Below are positions 7,905 to 15,482 of a stretch of 40,944 bases of DNA, in pieces (position 1 is the first letter of the stretch; every line of letters begins with the position of its first letter). Under the pieces are notes generated by a model. That model had not been told where the DNA came from. It was given only the letters and a program-made list of their open reading frames with translations, and ran no database searches. The DNA comes from Immundisolibacter sp. (lineage in GTDB: Bacteria; Pseudomonadota; Gammaproteobacteria; Immundisolibacterales; Immundisolibacteraceae). The stretch spans positions 1-40,944 of the forward strand of contig NZ_JBFIII010000011.1 in NCBI RefSeq assembly GCF_041601295.1, given 5' to 3'. The translations under genes were made by a program, and so were the position numbers.

Positions 7905-9149
7905 TCAGATGATCTTTTTCGTCTTCAGGTCGGCCAGTTCGGCCGCGCCCAGGCCAAGCTCTCCACCGAATATCTGCGCATTGTGTTCGCCCAGTAGCGG
8001 CGCTGCCCGGCGCACGCCGCCCGGGGTGCGCGAGTGCTTGGTGGCAACGCCGTAATGCGTAATGGGGCCGTGCACGGCGTGCTCGGCTTTCACGATCATG
8101 TCCCGGGCGTGGTAGTGCGGGAACTTGACGATATCGCCAAAGTCCATCACCCGTGCGGCGACCAGGTCGGCTGCTTCGAGCGTGGCCTCGGCCTGGTCGG
8201 CGGTCATGGTCGCGATCCAGGCGGCAACTTCAAGATCAATGAATTCAGCGTTGGCAACGCGGGCGTTCCAGTCCGAGCAGCGCGGGTCGCTGGCCAGTTC
8301 CGGCTGGCCCATGACGACGCACAGGGCCTGCCACTGCTTTTCGAACGGTGCGAACAGGCACAGCCAGTGGTCGTCTGAGGTGCGATAGGTGTTCATGAGT
8401 GCGCCGCCGCCGATCGCGTTGCCCGAGCGCTGCCAGATGTGACCGGTTTCGGCGGCCGCCATGATGTCGTACGAAGTGGCGTACAGCTGCGAGTCGGTCA
8501 GACAGGCATCCACCTGCTGGCCCTCGCCGGTTTTAGTGTGGTGGTGCAGGGCGGCGAGCGTACCGATGGCTGCCTGCCAGCCGGCCATGTCGTCGGCAAT
8601 CACGGTGCCGGCGCGCAGCGGCCGGCCGCCGGACTCGCCGGTCACGCTCATCAGCCCGCCCATGGCCTGGCCGACGGGGTCGAAGCCCTTCTTGTGGGAT
8701 AACGGCCCGAACTGGCCAAAGCCCGAAATCGACGTGTAGATGATGTCCGGCTTGATGGCGCGGATGGCCTGGTAGCCGATGCCCCAGGCGTCCATGGTGC
8801 CGGGCGAGAAGTTCTCGATCAGGACGTCGGCGTTGGCCGCCAGGCGGCGGAACAGTTCCTGGCCTTCGGGTTTGCGAAAGTCCAGCGTCACGCAGCGCTT
8901 GCCCCGGTTCATGGTGTTGTAGACCACGGACGATTCGCCGTCGCGCTGGTCCTTGATGAACGGCGGCACGAAGCGGTTTGGGTCGCCGGTGCCGGGTAGC
9001 TCGCACTTGACCGACTCGGCGCCCAGGTCGGACAGGATCATGCCGCATACCGGGCCTGATGCGTAATTGGTGGCTTCCAGCACACGGATGCCGGTCAGCG
9101 GGCCCTGGGTGTCGGTGCGGGCGTCGGCGAAGAATTCGGATTTTTCCAC
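7905..9149 (-). CDS. CaiB/BaiF family (class III) CoA-transferase
   Basis: 414 aa from GTG 9149 with an AGGA site in GAGGAAACCCC upstream. Class III CoA-transferases move CoA between acyl-CoA and a free carboxylate through an aspartyl-CoA anhydride; the probable catalytic Asp is D157 in GFDPVGQAMGG. Family motifs are clear: GIRVLEATNYASGPVCGMILSDLGA at the N terminus (about 20-44), MNRGKRCVTLDFRKPEG and ADVLIENFSPGTMDAWG. The substrate cannot be read; carnitine-, formyl-, succinyl- and bile-acid-type transferases share these motifs. It is the first gene of a two-gene unit with argE. The terminator of the upstream DUF1329 gene separates it from that gene. Confidence 0.88.
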   Translation of the reverse strand: MEKSEFFADARTDTQGPLTGIRVLEATNYASGPVCGMILSDLGAESVKCELPGTGDPNRFVPPFIKDQRDGESSVVYNTMNRGKRCVTLDFRKPEGQELFRRLAANADVLIENFSPGTMDAWGIGYQAIRAIKPDIIYTSISGFGQFGPLSHKKGFDPVGQAMGGLMSVTGESGGRPLRAGTVIADDMAGWQAAIGTLAALHHHTKTGEGQQVDACLTDSQLYATSYDIMAAAETGHIWQRSGNAIGGGALMNTYRTSDDHWLCLFAPFEKQWQALCVVMGQPELASDPRCSDWNARVANAEFIDLEVAAWIATMTADQAEATLEAADLVAARVMDFGDIVKFPHYHARDMIVKAEHAVHGPITHYGVATKHSRTPGGVRRAAPLLGEHNAQIFGGELGLGAAELADLKTKKII

Positions 9150-9253
9150 GGGGTTTCCTCGGGCGTGAATGTTTCAGGATCGCTGCCTGGACCAGGGGAT
9201 CCTCAAGTCGCAGCAAAAGTACCACCCGTGGGCGAGGCTGCGCAGCGGTAGCT

Positions 9254-9288
9254 AAAAATGCCCGTCGGCCACAGGACCGACGGGCATT
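9254..9288 (-). terminator. Rho-independent terminator of the DUF1329 gene
   Basis: A 12-bp perfect stem AATGCCCGTCGG / CCGACGGGCATT (9257-9268 and 9277-9288) with an 8-nt loop is followed on the minus strand by a T run (plus 9254-9258). It begins 35 bp after the DUF1329 stop and about 105 bp before the CoA-transferase start. Confidence 0.95.
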
Positions 9289-9323
9289 CAGGTTTCAGCT
9301 TTTGGCCTGGGCCGCCCCTGGCA

Positions 9324-10583
9324 TTAGTTGATCAGGCGCGGGATTGCGTCCGGAGTGAAGTCGCTGGCTTTGGCATTCGGGTAATTATGGCGGCCCTGCG
9401 GGTCTGTGAACACCAAGGAGGCGTGCAAGCGCTGCAGGTCGTAAACACCCACGAAGGACACGGTTGGTCCGTTGGTGCCGTCGTCGCGCTGGCCCTGCCG
9501 GTAGTTGCAGTTCTCGATGCGCCACAGTTCGTTCTTCTTGTCGTAGAACTCCTGCCAGTGCAGCATCGGCGCGTAGGTTTGAGCATCGTAGTACTGTACT
9601 TTGCGGCTTACCAGGTGCCCTTGGTTGGGTGTGGCCTCAACGATGAGAACCTCACGTGGCTCCCAATCGTCCAGCACGTTCCAGTGCGGCGCCTGCTGCA
9701 GGTCGATCATCGGAAAGCGCGCCTCTCCGGAGCCTACCGATGGATCGAAGCGAACGCTGGAATGGGCGATTGCCAGAATCCAGCGCTTGCCGACCAGCTT
9801 CCATCCCTTGTACCAGGACGGATCCGCATTCATGCCGAACGACTCGTCGTTCAACAGGTCGGTTGCGGACAGGGGGTCGGCCCAGGCATTGCTGGACAGG
9901 CGGCGCACGCGGCGCACGCTGCGGATATAGGCATAGACGTCCGGCAGGCGGGCGTCGGTGTACTGGATGGTGACCACGCCCAGGCCGCGCGTGTCGTTGG
10001 GGTATTTGTTGAGCACGACTTCGTACTTCGCGATCTGGCCTTTAGGGTCGGCCAGTGCCGGGTCGATAGCGCCGTCGGCCATGTATCGCCCGAATCGCCA
10101 CTGCTGCTCGCGGTCCAGGCCTTTCCGGCCGTCGATCAGCGCAAAGTACATTGGGTTGTAGTCAAGCACGTCGGCGTACCACGGCCCACGCATGAAATTC
10201 TGGGCCACCTTGACGCCGTCGGCCGGGTTGCTGGCGTCAATGCTGGCGAATGGCAGACCACCGGCGAAATTTTCCAGTACCCCGGTCTGCGAATTGATGC
10301 TCGCCTTGCCAGCATGCTGCTCGGTCAGGGCAATCAGCCTGGGGTCCACCTGGACCTCGGATGCGGTTTGCAGGCGCATCTGCAGGCCGAATTCCCGGAT
10401 CATCCTTTCCTGCGTTGGCAGAATCAGATCAGAAATAGCCTTGCCTTCGAAGGTTTGAGTTTTCATCTGGTCGATATTGGCAGCGCTGATGACGGTGCCG
10501 ACAGGGGCATCTTGCCCGGTCGCGGTGGCAGTCAGGCCACACAGGGCCAGTACGCTGATGGCCAGCGCAGATTTCTTGAACAT
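9324..10583 (-). CDS. DUF1329 domain-containing exported protein
   Basis: 419 aa from ATG 10583, with GGAAG about 4 bp upstream; the frame is open further up but ATG 10583 begins a clear signal peptide, MFKKSALAISVLALCGLTAT, cleaved near ATATGQ. The body is the DUF1329 family: outer-membrane-associated proteins with a LolA/LolB-like fold, often encoded beside DUF1302 porin-like proteins and RND exporters in Pseudomonas and in steroid or hydrocarbon degraders. Characteristic stretches are FEGKAISDLILPTQERMI, MYFALIDGRKGLD, KLVGKRWILAIAHSS and PREVLIVEATP. Here it stands alone, without the usual DUF1302 partner in the window, and has its own terminator. A transport or lipid-binding role at the envelope is inferred. 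Confidence 0.85.
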   Translation of the reverse strand: MFKKSALAISVLALCGLTATATGQDAPVGTVISAANIDQMKTQTFEGKAISDLILPTQERMIREFGLQMRLQTASEVQVDPRLIALTEQHAGKASINSQTGVLENFAGGLPFASIDASNPADGVKVAQNFMRGPWYADVLDYNPMYFALIDGRKGLDREQQWRFGRYMADGAIDPALADPKGQIAKYEVVLNKYPNDTRGLGVVTIQYTDARLPDVYAYIRSVRRVRRLSSNAWADPLSATDLLNDESFGMNADPSWYKGWKLVGKRWILAIAHSSVRFDPSVGSGEARFPMIDLQQAPHWNVLDDWEPREVLIVEATPNQGHLVSRKVQYYDAQTYAPMLHWQEFYDKKNELWRIENCNYRQGQRDDGTNGPTVSFVGVYDLQRLHASLVFTDPQGRHNYPNAKASDFTPDAIPRLIN

Positions 10584-10772
10584 GGTCTTCCTTGTCCTTG
10601 TAGGTGATGCCGACTGATGCTGCCGGCGCTGGATGAAAGGGTGATGGGAGCGGGTTACGTGAATGGCGTACCTCCAGGAGTTGGGTGAAAAAACGCAAAA
10701 AAACAGCCGCACCGCGCCGCCGTTGGCGCAGTGATTGCAACCTGATTCAATGGGGATGAGACAGGACACGAT

Positions 10773-10788
10773 GACCGATCGATCAGTC
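10773..10788. promoter_or_regulatory. TetR-type operator-like palindrome
   Basis: GACCGATCGATCAGTC is a 16-bp palindrome with one mismatched pair, centred between 10780 and 10781 in the gap upstream of the DUF1329 gene. The form resembles operators of TetR-family repressors. It lies about 190 bp before the DUF1329 ATG and 73 bp after the end of the MocA-like gene. No TetR gene is in the window. Confidence 0.35.
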
Positions 10789-10860
10789 TTCAAACTAGCA
10801 TACCCCGGACTGTCGCGATGCCGAAATCCGTGACCCGCGGTAGCGGCGTTAGCGCAGCCG

Positions 10861-11442
10861 TTAACCTGCGGGATTTTCGGACAAACGCTGTAAGTCCGCC
10901 GGGGTGTCCACATCGGCGAGCACGCCGGGGTCGTCGACGGCGAATTCCTGTACCGCATCGGCATGGGCCAGGAGCACGGTTCGTGCTCCCTGGTCCTTCG
11001 TCAATCCGCAGAGCAAGGGGGTGAAGCGGGCTGCGAAGCCCACCGGGTGGCCGCGCTGGCCGGCATACACCGGCACCGCGATGCCAGCGCCATCGGTAAG
11101 TGCGGCGGCGATCAGTCTGACGCTGGTGGTGGTCACTTGCGGCATGTCGCCGAGCGCGATCAGCAGGTCGACTCCGGTTGGCGCGTGACGCGCACCGCAA
11201 GCCAGGCTGTGACCCATCCCGAGCGCGGCGTCGTCGCACACCACCACGCTGGCGCCCGCATGTGCCAGCAGCGCAGCAAGTGTGTCGTTATTGGGCCCCA
11301 CCACGGCAATGAGATGTTCCACCGCCGGTAGCAGGGCGGTGAGCGCATGCAGGACCAATGGGCGGCCATGCAGCGGCGCCAGGAGCTTTTGGGCGCCAAA
11401 GCGCGAGGCGGAGCCTGCCGCGAGCAGAATGCCAGCCGTCAT
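10861..11442 (-). CDS. MocA/MobA-like nucleotidyltransferase (molybdenum cofactor cytidylyltransferase type)
   Basis: 193 aa from ATG 11442; upstream codons of the open frame overlap xdhC and lack family sequence. The N terminus MTAGILLAAGSASRFGAQKL is the nucleotide-binding motif of NTP transferases of the MobA/MocA group, followed by the metal-binding DMPQ in LLIALGDMPQV and by GQRGHPVGF, typical for enzymes that attach CMP to molybdopterin for xanthine- and CO-dehydrogenase-type enzymes. The gene begins 10 bp after the xdhC stop, in the same operon, which supports a role in maturing a molybdenum hydroxylase. The target enzyme is not in the window. GMP rather than CMP specificity (MobA) cannot be excluded from sequence alone. 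Confidence 0.82.
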   Translation of the reverse strand: MTAGILLAAGSASRFGAQKLLAPLHGRPLVLHALTALLPAVEHLIAVVGPNNDTLAALLAHAGASVVVCDDAALGMGHSLACGARHAPTGVDLLIALGDMPQVTTTSVRLIAAALTDGAGIAVPVYAGQRGHPVGFAARFTPLLCGLTKDQGARTVLLAHADAVQEFAVDDPGVLADVDTPADLQRLSENPAG

Positions 11443-11452
11443 CTGTGTGCCG

Positions 11453-12457
11453 TCATGCGCAGGCGGGCGTCGGTCGTTGCTCGCGATCCAGCAGGCGTGC
11501 ATGGGCGGTGGCCAGCGCGCCATTACGCGCCGCGATGAGCTCGGCCGCGATGGCGACCGCGATTTCCATCGGCGCGTGCGAGCCAATCGGCAGGCCGATG
11601 GGCGCGTGCAGGCGCGCGATGGCCTCGGCCGGCAGGTCAAGCTCGCGCAGGCGCAGCAGGCGTTTGTCGGTGGTACGCTGCGAACCGAGTGCGCCGACAT
11701 AAAAAGCGGGCGATTCCAGCGCCTGCATCAAGGCCAGGTCGTCCACCCGCGGGTCGTGGGTGAGCGTGATCACAGCCGAGCGCTGGTCGGTCACCCGTTC
11801 GCGGATCACGGCGTCGGGCAGGCCCGGCACAAGCTCGGTGCCGGGTACGTTCCAGGTTGACGCGTAGTCCTGGCGCGGGTCGCATACCAGCACGTGATAA
11901 TCGAGCGCCTGCGCCAGCTCGGCAATGCAGCGGGACAGTTCCGCCGCGCCGATGATGACCAGCTGCCACTGCGGTCCGAACACCTTGTGCATCACGTCGT
12001 CGCGGACACGGCAGGCCGCGGTGTGCGGGCCGGCCGGCAAGAGTCGACTGGCGCCATCGGTAAGATTGAGCTCGCGAGCTACCGCGTGACGCTGCTCCAG
12101 GGTCTCCAGCACGGCGTCGAAATCGCCTGCCGAGCCGATCGGTTCGCAGACCAGCTCCAGCGTGCCGCCACAGGGCAGGCCGAAGCGCTCGCCCTCCTCG
12201 CGGCTGAGGCCGTAGATCACGCGCTGCGGGCCGTCGGCGGCAACCTCGCCGCTGCGCAGTTTGGTGACCAGATCATCCTCGACGCAGCCGCCGGACACCG
12301 ATCCTGTGAGTTGGCCAGCGCCGCCCACCGCCAGCAGCGAACCGGCCGGACGCGGCGATGAACCCCAAGTCTGGGTGACGGTAACCAGGTGCGCGCGCGT
12401 GCCGGCCCGCACCCAGCCGAGGACGGCACGGATCACGTTGAGGTCGCTACTGTCCAT
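11453..12457 (-). CDS. xdhC: XdhC/CoxI family molybdenum-enzyme maturation factor
   Basis: 334 aa with AGGAAG just before ATG 12457. XdhC proteins bind the molybdenum cofactor, protect its sulfurated form and deliver it to xanthine dehydrogenase-type enzymes. The N-terminal XdhC domain holds TWGSSPRPAGSLLAV, GSVSGGCVEDDLV and the cysteine motif FGLPCGGTLELVCEP. The C-terminal Rossmann-type domain (about residues 165-310) has LVIIGAAELSRCIAELAQAL and YVGALGSQRTTDKR. The GxGH often seen at the start of the C-terminal domain is replaced by GAAE, which may alter nucleotide or cofactor binding. It is upstream of the MocA-like gene in one operon; structural genes of the served enzyme are absent here. 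Confidence 0.88.
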   Translation of the reverse strand: MDSSDLNVIRAVLGWVRAGTRAHLVTVTQTWGSSPRPAGSLLAVGGAGQLTGSVSGGCVEDDLVTKLRSGEVAADGPQRVIYGLSREEGERFGLPCGGTLELVCEPIGSAGDFDAVLETLEQRHAVARELNLTDGASRLLPAGPHTAACRVRDDVMHKVFGPQWQLVIIGAAELSRCIAELAQALDYHVLVCDPRQDYASTWNVPGTELVPGLPDAVIRERVTDQRSAVITLTHDPRVDDLALMQALESPAFYVGALGSQRTTDKRLLRLRELDLPAEAIARLHAPIGLPIGSHAPMEIAVAIAAELIAARNGALATAHARLLDREQRPTPACA

Positions 12458-12537
12458 GTTTCTTCCTGCGCGGGCGTCCTGAATTCGGCGTCCATTTTAC
12501 GTGCTGTTGGGGGCGGCACCCGCGTTCATCGCGAGGG

Positions 12538-13128
12538 TCAGGGCGCGGATGTCGGCATGCGCGCCGCGGCGCGTGCCAGGGCCAACGGCGCGTCCGGCAG
12601 GTCGCCGGCAACCAGACCCTCGTGGTAGTGAACGATATCGAGTGGCCATAGCAGGTGGCGCAGCTCGCCCGGGCGCAGCCGAAAGCGCGACGAAGATGGC
12701 CCGGCCACCGGCTGTGGCCAGCGCAGGTGTTGCTCGAACAGCACCCAGCCACCCGGTGCCAGGGCGTCGGCAAACTGTGCAACGAGGTCGCGGTTTACGA
12801 ACTGGATGTTCACGATCAGTTCATAACGGGCATCCGGGAGCCGGTAATCAGCGATATCCGCGCAGATCCAGTTGATCTGTTGGTTGCCGATCTTGGCCTG
12901 TTCGCGCGCGCGGTCAAGCGCGGTTGGGGCGATGTCGATGGCGTCCACCGCGAAGCCCGCCTGCGCCAGGGCAATGGCGGTGGCGCCGAGCCCACAGGCG
13001 ACATCCAGCGCCCGCCCCTGGGGCACCCGTTTCAGCCAGTCCAGCACGAACGCTGACGGCCGGGCGGCATACCTTGCGCTGCCGGCGCGGTAACGGGCTT
13101 CCCATTTCTCGGCTTCGGTCTGGCTCAT
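12538..13128 (-). CDS. Class I SAM-dependent methyltransferase
   Basis: 196 aa from ATG 13128. The start MSQTEAEKWEARYR and the SAM-binding motif I ALDVACGLGATAIALAQAG (about 40-58), followed by VDAIDIAPTALDRAREQ, define a Rossmann-fold methyltransferase of the TehB/UbiE-like small-molecule group. The tail FRLRPGELRHLLWPLDIVHYHEGL is typical of short TehB-like proteins. The substrate is unknown; tellurite/thiol methylation is one possibility but not shown. It is 80 bp upstream of xdhC in the same direction, so co-transcription is possible, and it is divergent from cstA over about 130 bp. The longer frame to 13266 overlaps the cstA start region and is not preferred. Confidence 0.82.
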   Translation of the reverse strand: MSQTEAEKWEARYRAGSARYAARPSAFVLDWLKRVPQGRALDVACGLGATAIALAQAGFAVDAIDIAPTALDRAREQAKIGNQQINWICADIADYRLPDARYELIVNIQFVNRDLVAQFADALAPGGWVLFEQHLRWPQPVAGPSSSRFRLRPGELRHLLWPLDIVHYHEGLVAGDLPDAPLALARAAARMPTSAP

Positions 13129-13259
13129 CTGCAGGGTTCTGGAATCATGGCCTCCAGCATAGCTCACGGTCAGCCGCGGAAAACCGCACCGCGAAAGGTA
13201 CGATTGGCGCCCCGTGGCCGTGCGTGCGGCAGCGGGTGACACATGAGAGGGAGGACGAC

Positions 13260-15290
13260 ATGGCATCGCTTCGCAAGACGGTATTTTGGCTGGTGGTGGT
13301 CGGACTCGGCGTGACCGCCTTCGGCGGCATCGCGCTGGCGCGCGGCGAGCCGATCAACGCCTGGTGGCTGATCGCGGCCGCGGTGTGCGTGTATGCCATC
13401 GGTTTTCGTGTTTACGGTGCCTGGGTGGCGACGCGGGTGCTGCTGGTGGACGGCAGCCAGGTGACCCCCGCGGTCCGGATCAACGACGGCCGGGATTTCG
13501 TGCCCACCAACCGCTGGGTGGTGTTTGGCCACCATTTCGCGGCCATCGCCGGGCCAGGGCCGCTGATCGGGCCAACCCTGGCGGCGCAGTTCGGCTACTT
13601 GCCGGGCACGCTGTGGATTCTGATCGGCGCCGTGCTGGGTGGCTGCATCCAGGACATGACGGTGCTGTTTTTCTCGACCCGGCGCAATGGCCGCAGCCTG
13701 GGGCAGATGGCGCGCGAGGAACTCGGCCCGGTCGGTGGCGTTGCGGCGCAGGTCGGCACGATGCTGATCCTGGTGATCCTGATCTCGGTGCTCGGTCTGA
13801 TCATCGTGAACGCCATGAAACACAGCCCCTGGGCCACGGCGACAGTGGTCGCCACCATCCCGATTGCGGTGCTGGTGGGCATCTACATGCGCAGCATCCG
13901 CCCGGGCCGGGTGCTGGAGGGCAGCGCCATTGGCATTGCGCTGCTGCTGCTCGCGGTGTGGGGCGGCGGCTGGGTGGACCAGCATCCGTTGCTGCGCACC
14001 TGGTTCGACCACGGTCCGTTGACCATCGCCTACGGCATCATGATCTATGGCTTCGTGGCGGCGGTGGTGCCGGTCTGGCTGCTGCTGGCGCCACGCGATT
14101 ACCTGTCGACCTTCATGAAGCTGGGCACCATTGCGCTGCTGGCGGTGGCCATCATCTGGCTGAATCCGGTCTTGCACATGCCGGCCACGACGCAGTTCGT
14201 GGACGGCACCGGCCCGATCTTTGCCGGCAAGGTGTTTCCGTTCGTGTTCATCACCATTGCCTGCGGCGCCATCTCCGGGTTTCACGCGCTGGTCAGTTCC
14301 GGCACCACGCCCAAGCTGCTGATGGATGAGCGCGACGTCCACATGATTGGCTACGGCAGCATGATGCTGGAGTCGTTTGTGGCCGTCATGGCAATGATTG
14401 CCGCCTGCGTGCTGGAGCCGGGCGTATTCTTCGCCATCAACACGTCGCCGGGGGTGGTGGGCGAGGGCGCCGCGGCCGTGGCCACCATTTCGTCCTGGGG
14501 CTTCCCGGTGGCGCTGGAACAGATGCAGACGCTGGCGCGGGACATGGGCGAGGCGACCCTGTTCGGTCGTACCGGCGGCGCGCCGTCCCTGGCCGTTGGC
14601 ATGGCCAGTATTTTTAGCGGTGCGTTCGGGCAGGGGCTGCTGGCGGTCTGGTACCACTTCGCCATCATGTTCGAGGCGATTTTTATCCTGACCACGCTGG
14701 ATGCCGGCACCCGGGTGGGACGTTTCATGCTGCAGGACATGCTGGGCAACCTCGTGCCGGCGCTGGGTCGCACGGCGTGGTATCCGTCGGTGCTGCTCTG
14801 CAGCGGCTTGTTCGTGGCTGCCTGGGGTTATTTTCTGTACATCGGCGTCATTGATCCGGCGGGCGGGGTCAACATCCTGTGGCCCCTGTTTGGCATCTCC
14901 AACCAGATACTCGCCGCCATTGCTCTGTGCGTGTGCACTGGCATCCTGGTCAGGTCCGGCCGTGAGCGCTATTTCTGGGTGACCTCGCTGCCGCTTGCCT
15001 GGCTGACGGCGGTCACCAGTACCGCCGCCTGGCAAAAGGTGATGAGCGATGACCCACGGCTCGGCTTCTTTGCCGGCGCCGACGATCTGGCGCACAAACT
15101 GGCGGCGGGTCTGCTGCCGCCTGAAAAAGCCGCGCTGGCGCCGCAGCTGATCTTCAACCAGCGCCTGGATGGTTGGTTGACGATTGTCTTCGCCGGCCTG
15201 TTGTGGCTGATCCTGGCCGATACCGCGCGGGTATGCCTGCGCCACTTGCGCCATGGGCAAACCGCCGAGCCAGCCAGGAGCCCGGCGTGA
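13260..15290 (+). CDS. cstA: Carbon starvation protein CstA (pyruvate/peptide transporter family)
   Basis: 676 aa from ATG 13260, preceded by AGAGGGAGGAC, a good ribosome binding site. CstA-family inner-membrane transporters (CstA, BtsT) take up pyruvate and perhaps peptides under carbon limitation. Many hydrophobic segments run through the protein, and family stretches are intact: FGHHFAAIAGPGPLIGPTLA (about 85-104), DMTVLFFSTRRNGRSLG, SGFHALVSSGTTPK and IFGAFGQG-like SIFSGAFGQGLLAVWYHF. Length matches the family (about 690-720 aa). The stop overlaps the GTG of the YbdD-like gene. The open frame extends upstream to 12924, but those codons run over the divergent methyltransferase and have no family sequence. 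Confidence 0.95.
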   Translation: MASLRKTVFWLVVVGLGVTAFGGIALARGEPINAWWLIAAAVCVYAIGFRVYGAWVATRVLLVDGSQVTPAVRINDGRDFVPTNRWVVFGHHFAAIAGPGPLIGPTLAAQFGYLPGTLWILIGAVLGGCIQDMTVLFFSTRRNGRSLGQMAREELGPVGGVAAQVGTMLILVILISVLGLIIVNAMKHSPWATATVVATIPIAVLVGIYMRSIRPGRVLEGSAIGIALLLLAVWGGGWVDQHPLLRTWFDHGPLTIAYGIMIYGFVAAVVPVWLLLAPRDYLSTFMKLGTIALLAVAIIWLNPVLHMPATTQFVDGTGPIFAGKVFPFVFITIACGAISGFHALVSSGTTPKLLMDERDVHMIGYGSMMLESFVAVMAMIAACVLEPGVFFAINTSPGVVGEGAAAVATISSWGFPVALEQMQTLARDMGEATLFGRTGGAPSLAVGMASIFSGAFGQGLLAVWYHFAIMFEAIFILTTLDAGTRVGRFMLQDMLGNLVPALGRTAWYPSVLLCSGLFVAAWGYFLYIGVIDPAGGVNILWPLFGISNQILAAIALCVCTGILVRSGRERYFWVTSLPLAWLTAVTSTAAWQKVMSDDPRLGFFAGADDLAHKLAAGLLPPEKAALAPQLIFNQRLDGWLTIVFAGLLWLILADTARVCLRHLRHGQTAEPARSPA

Positions 15291-15463
15291 AGGCGTTGCG
15301 GATGCTGTGGGCCTGGCTGCGCGAGGTCTCGGGTGACGACGCCTACGAACGTTATCTGGCCCACCAGGCCAGCGCTCACCCAGGTCAGACGCCGCTCGAC
15401 CGACGGGCGTTTTTTCGGCGATTTCAGGCCGACGCGTGGACCGGCGTGCGGCGCTGCTGCTGA
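15287..15463 (+). CDS. YbdD/YjiX family small protein (CstA partner)
   Basis: 58 aa from GTG 15287, which overlaps the cstA stop (GTGA). YbdD/YjiX proteins are encoded directly after cstA or btsT in many gammaproteobacteria and are thought to assist the transporter. Family features are the Tyr/Arg centre DDAYERYLAHQASAHPGQTP, the RRAFFRRFQADAW segment and the C-terminal VRRCC, comparable to the double-Cys end of E. coli YbdD. No membrane segment is seen. The overlap implies translational coupling with cstA. It ends 19 bp before the convergent GMC gene. Confidence 0.88.
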   Translation: MKALRMLWAWLREVSGDDAYERYLAHQASAHPGQTPLDRRAFFRRFQADAWTGVRRCC

Positions 15464-15482
15464 GCTTCGTTCAGGCGCCCTG

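Noticed and set aside
9258..10607. 449-codon plus-strand frame opposite the DUF1329 gene
   Set aside because: It begins inside the terminator stem and lies antisense to a gene with signal peptide and family motifs.
13170..15260. Long minus-strand open frame of 696 codons opposite cstA
   Set aside because: It is antisense to a clear transporter gene; its His/Gln/Arg-rich translation is what high-GC codon bias produces on the opposite strand.
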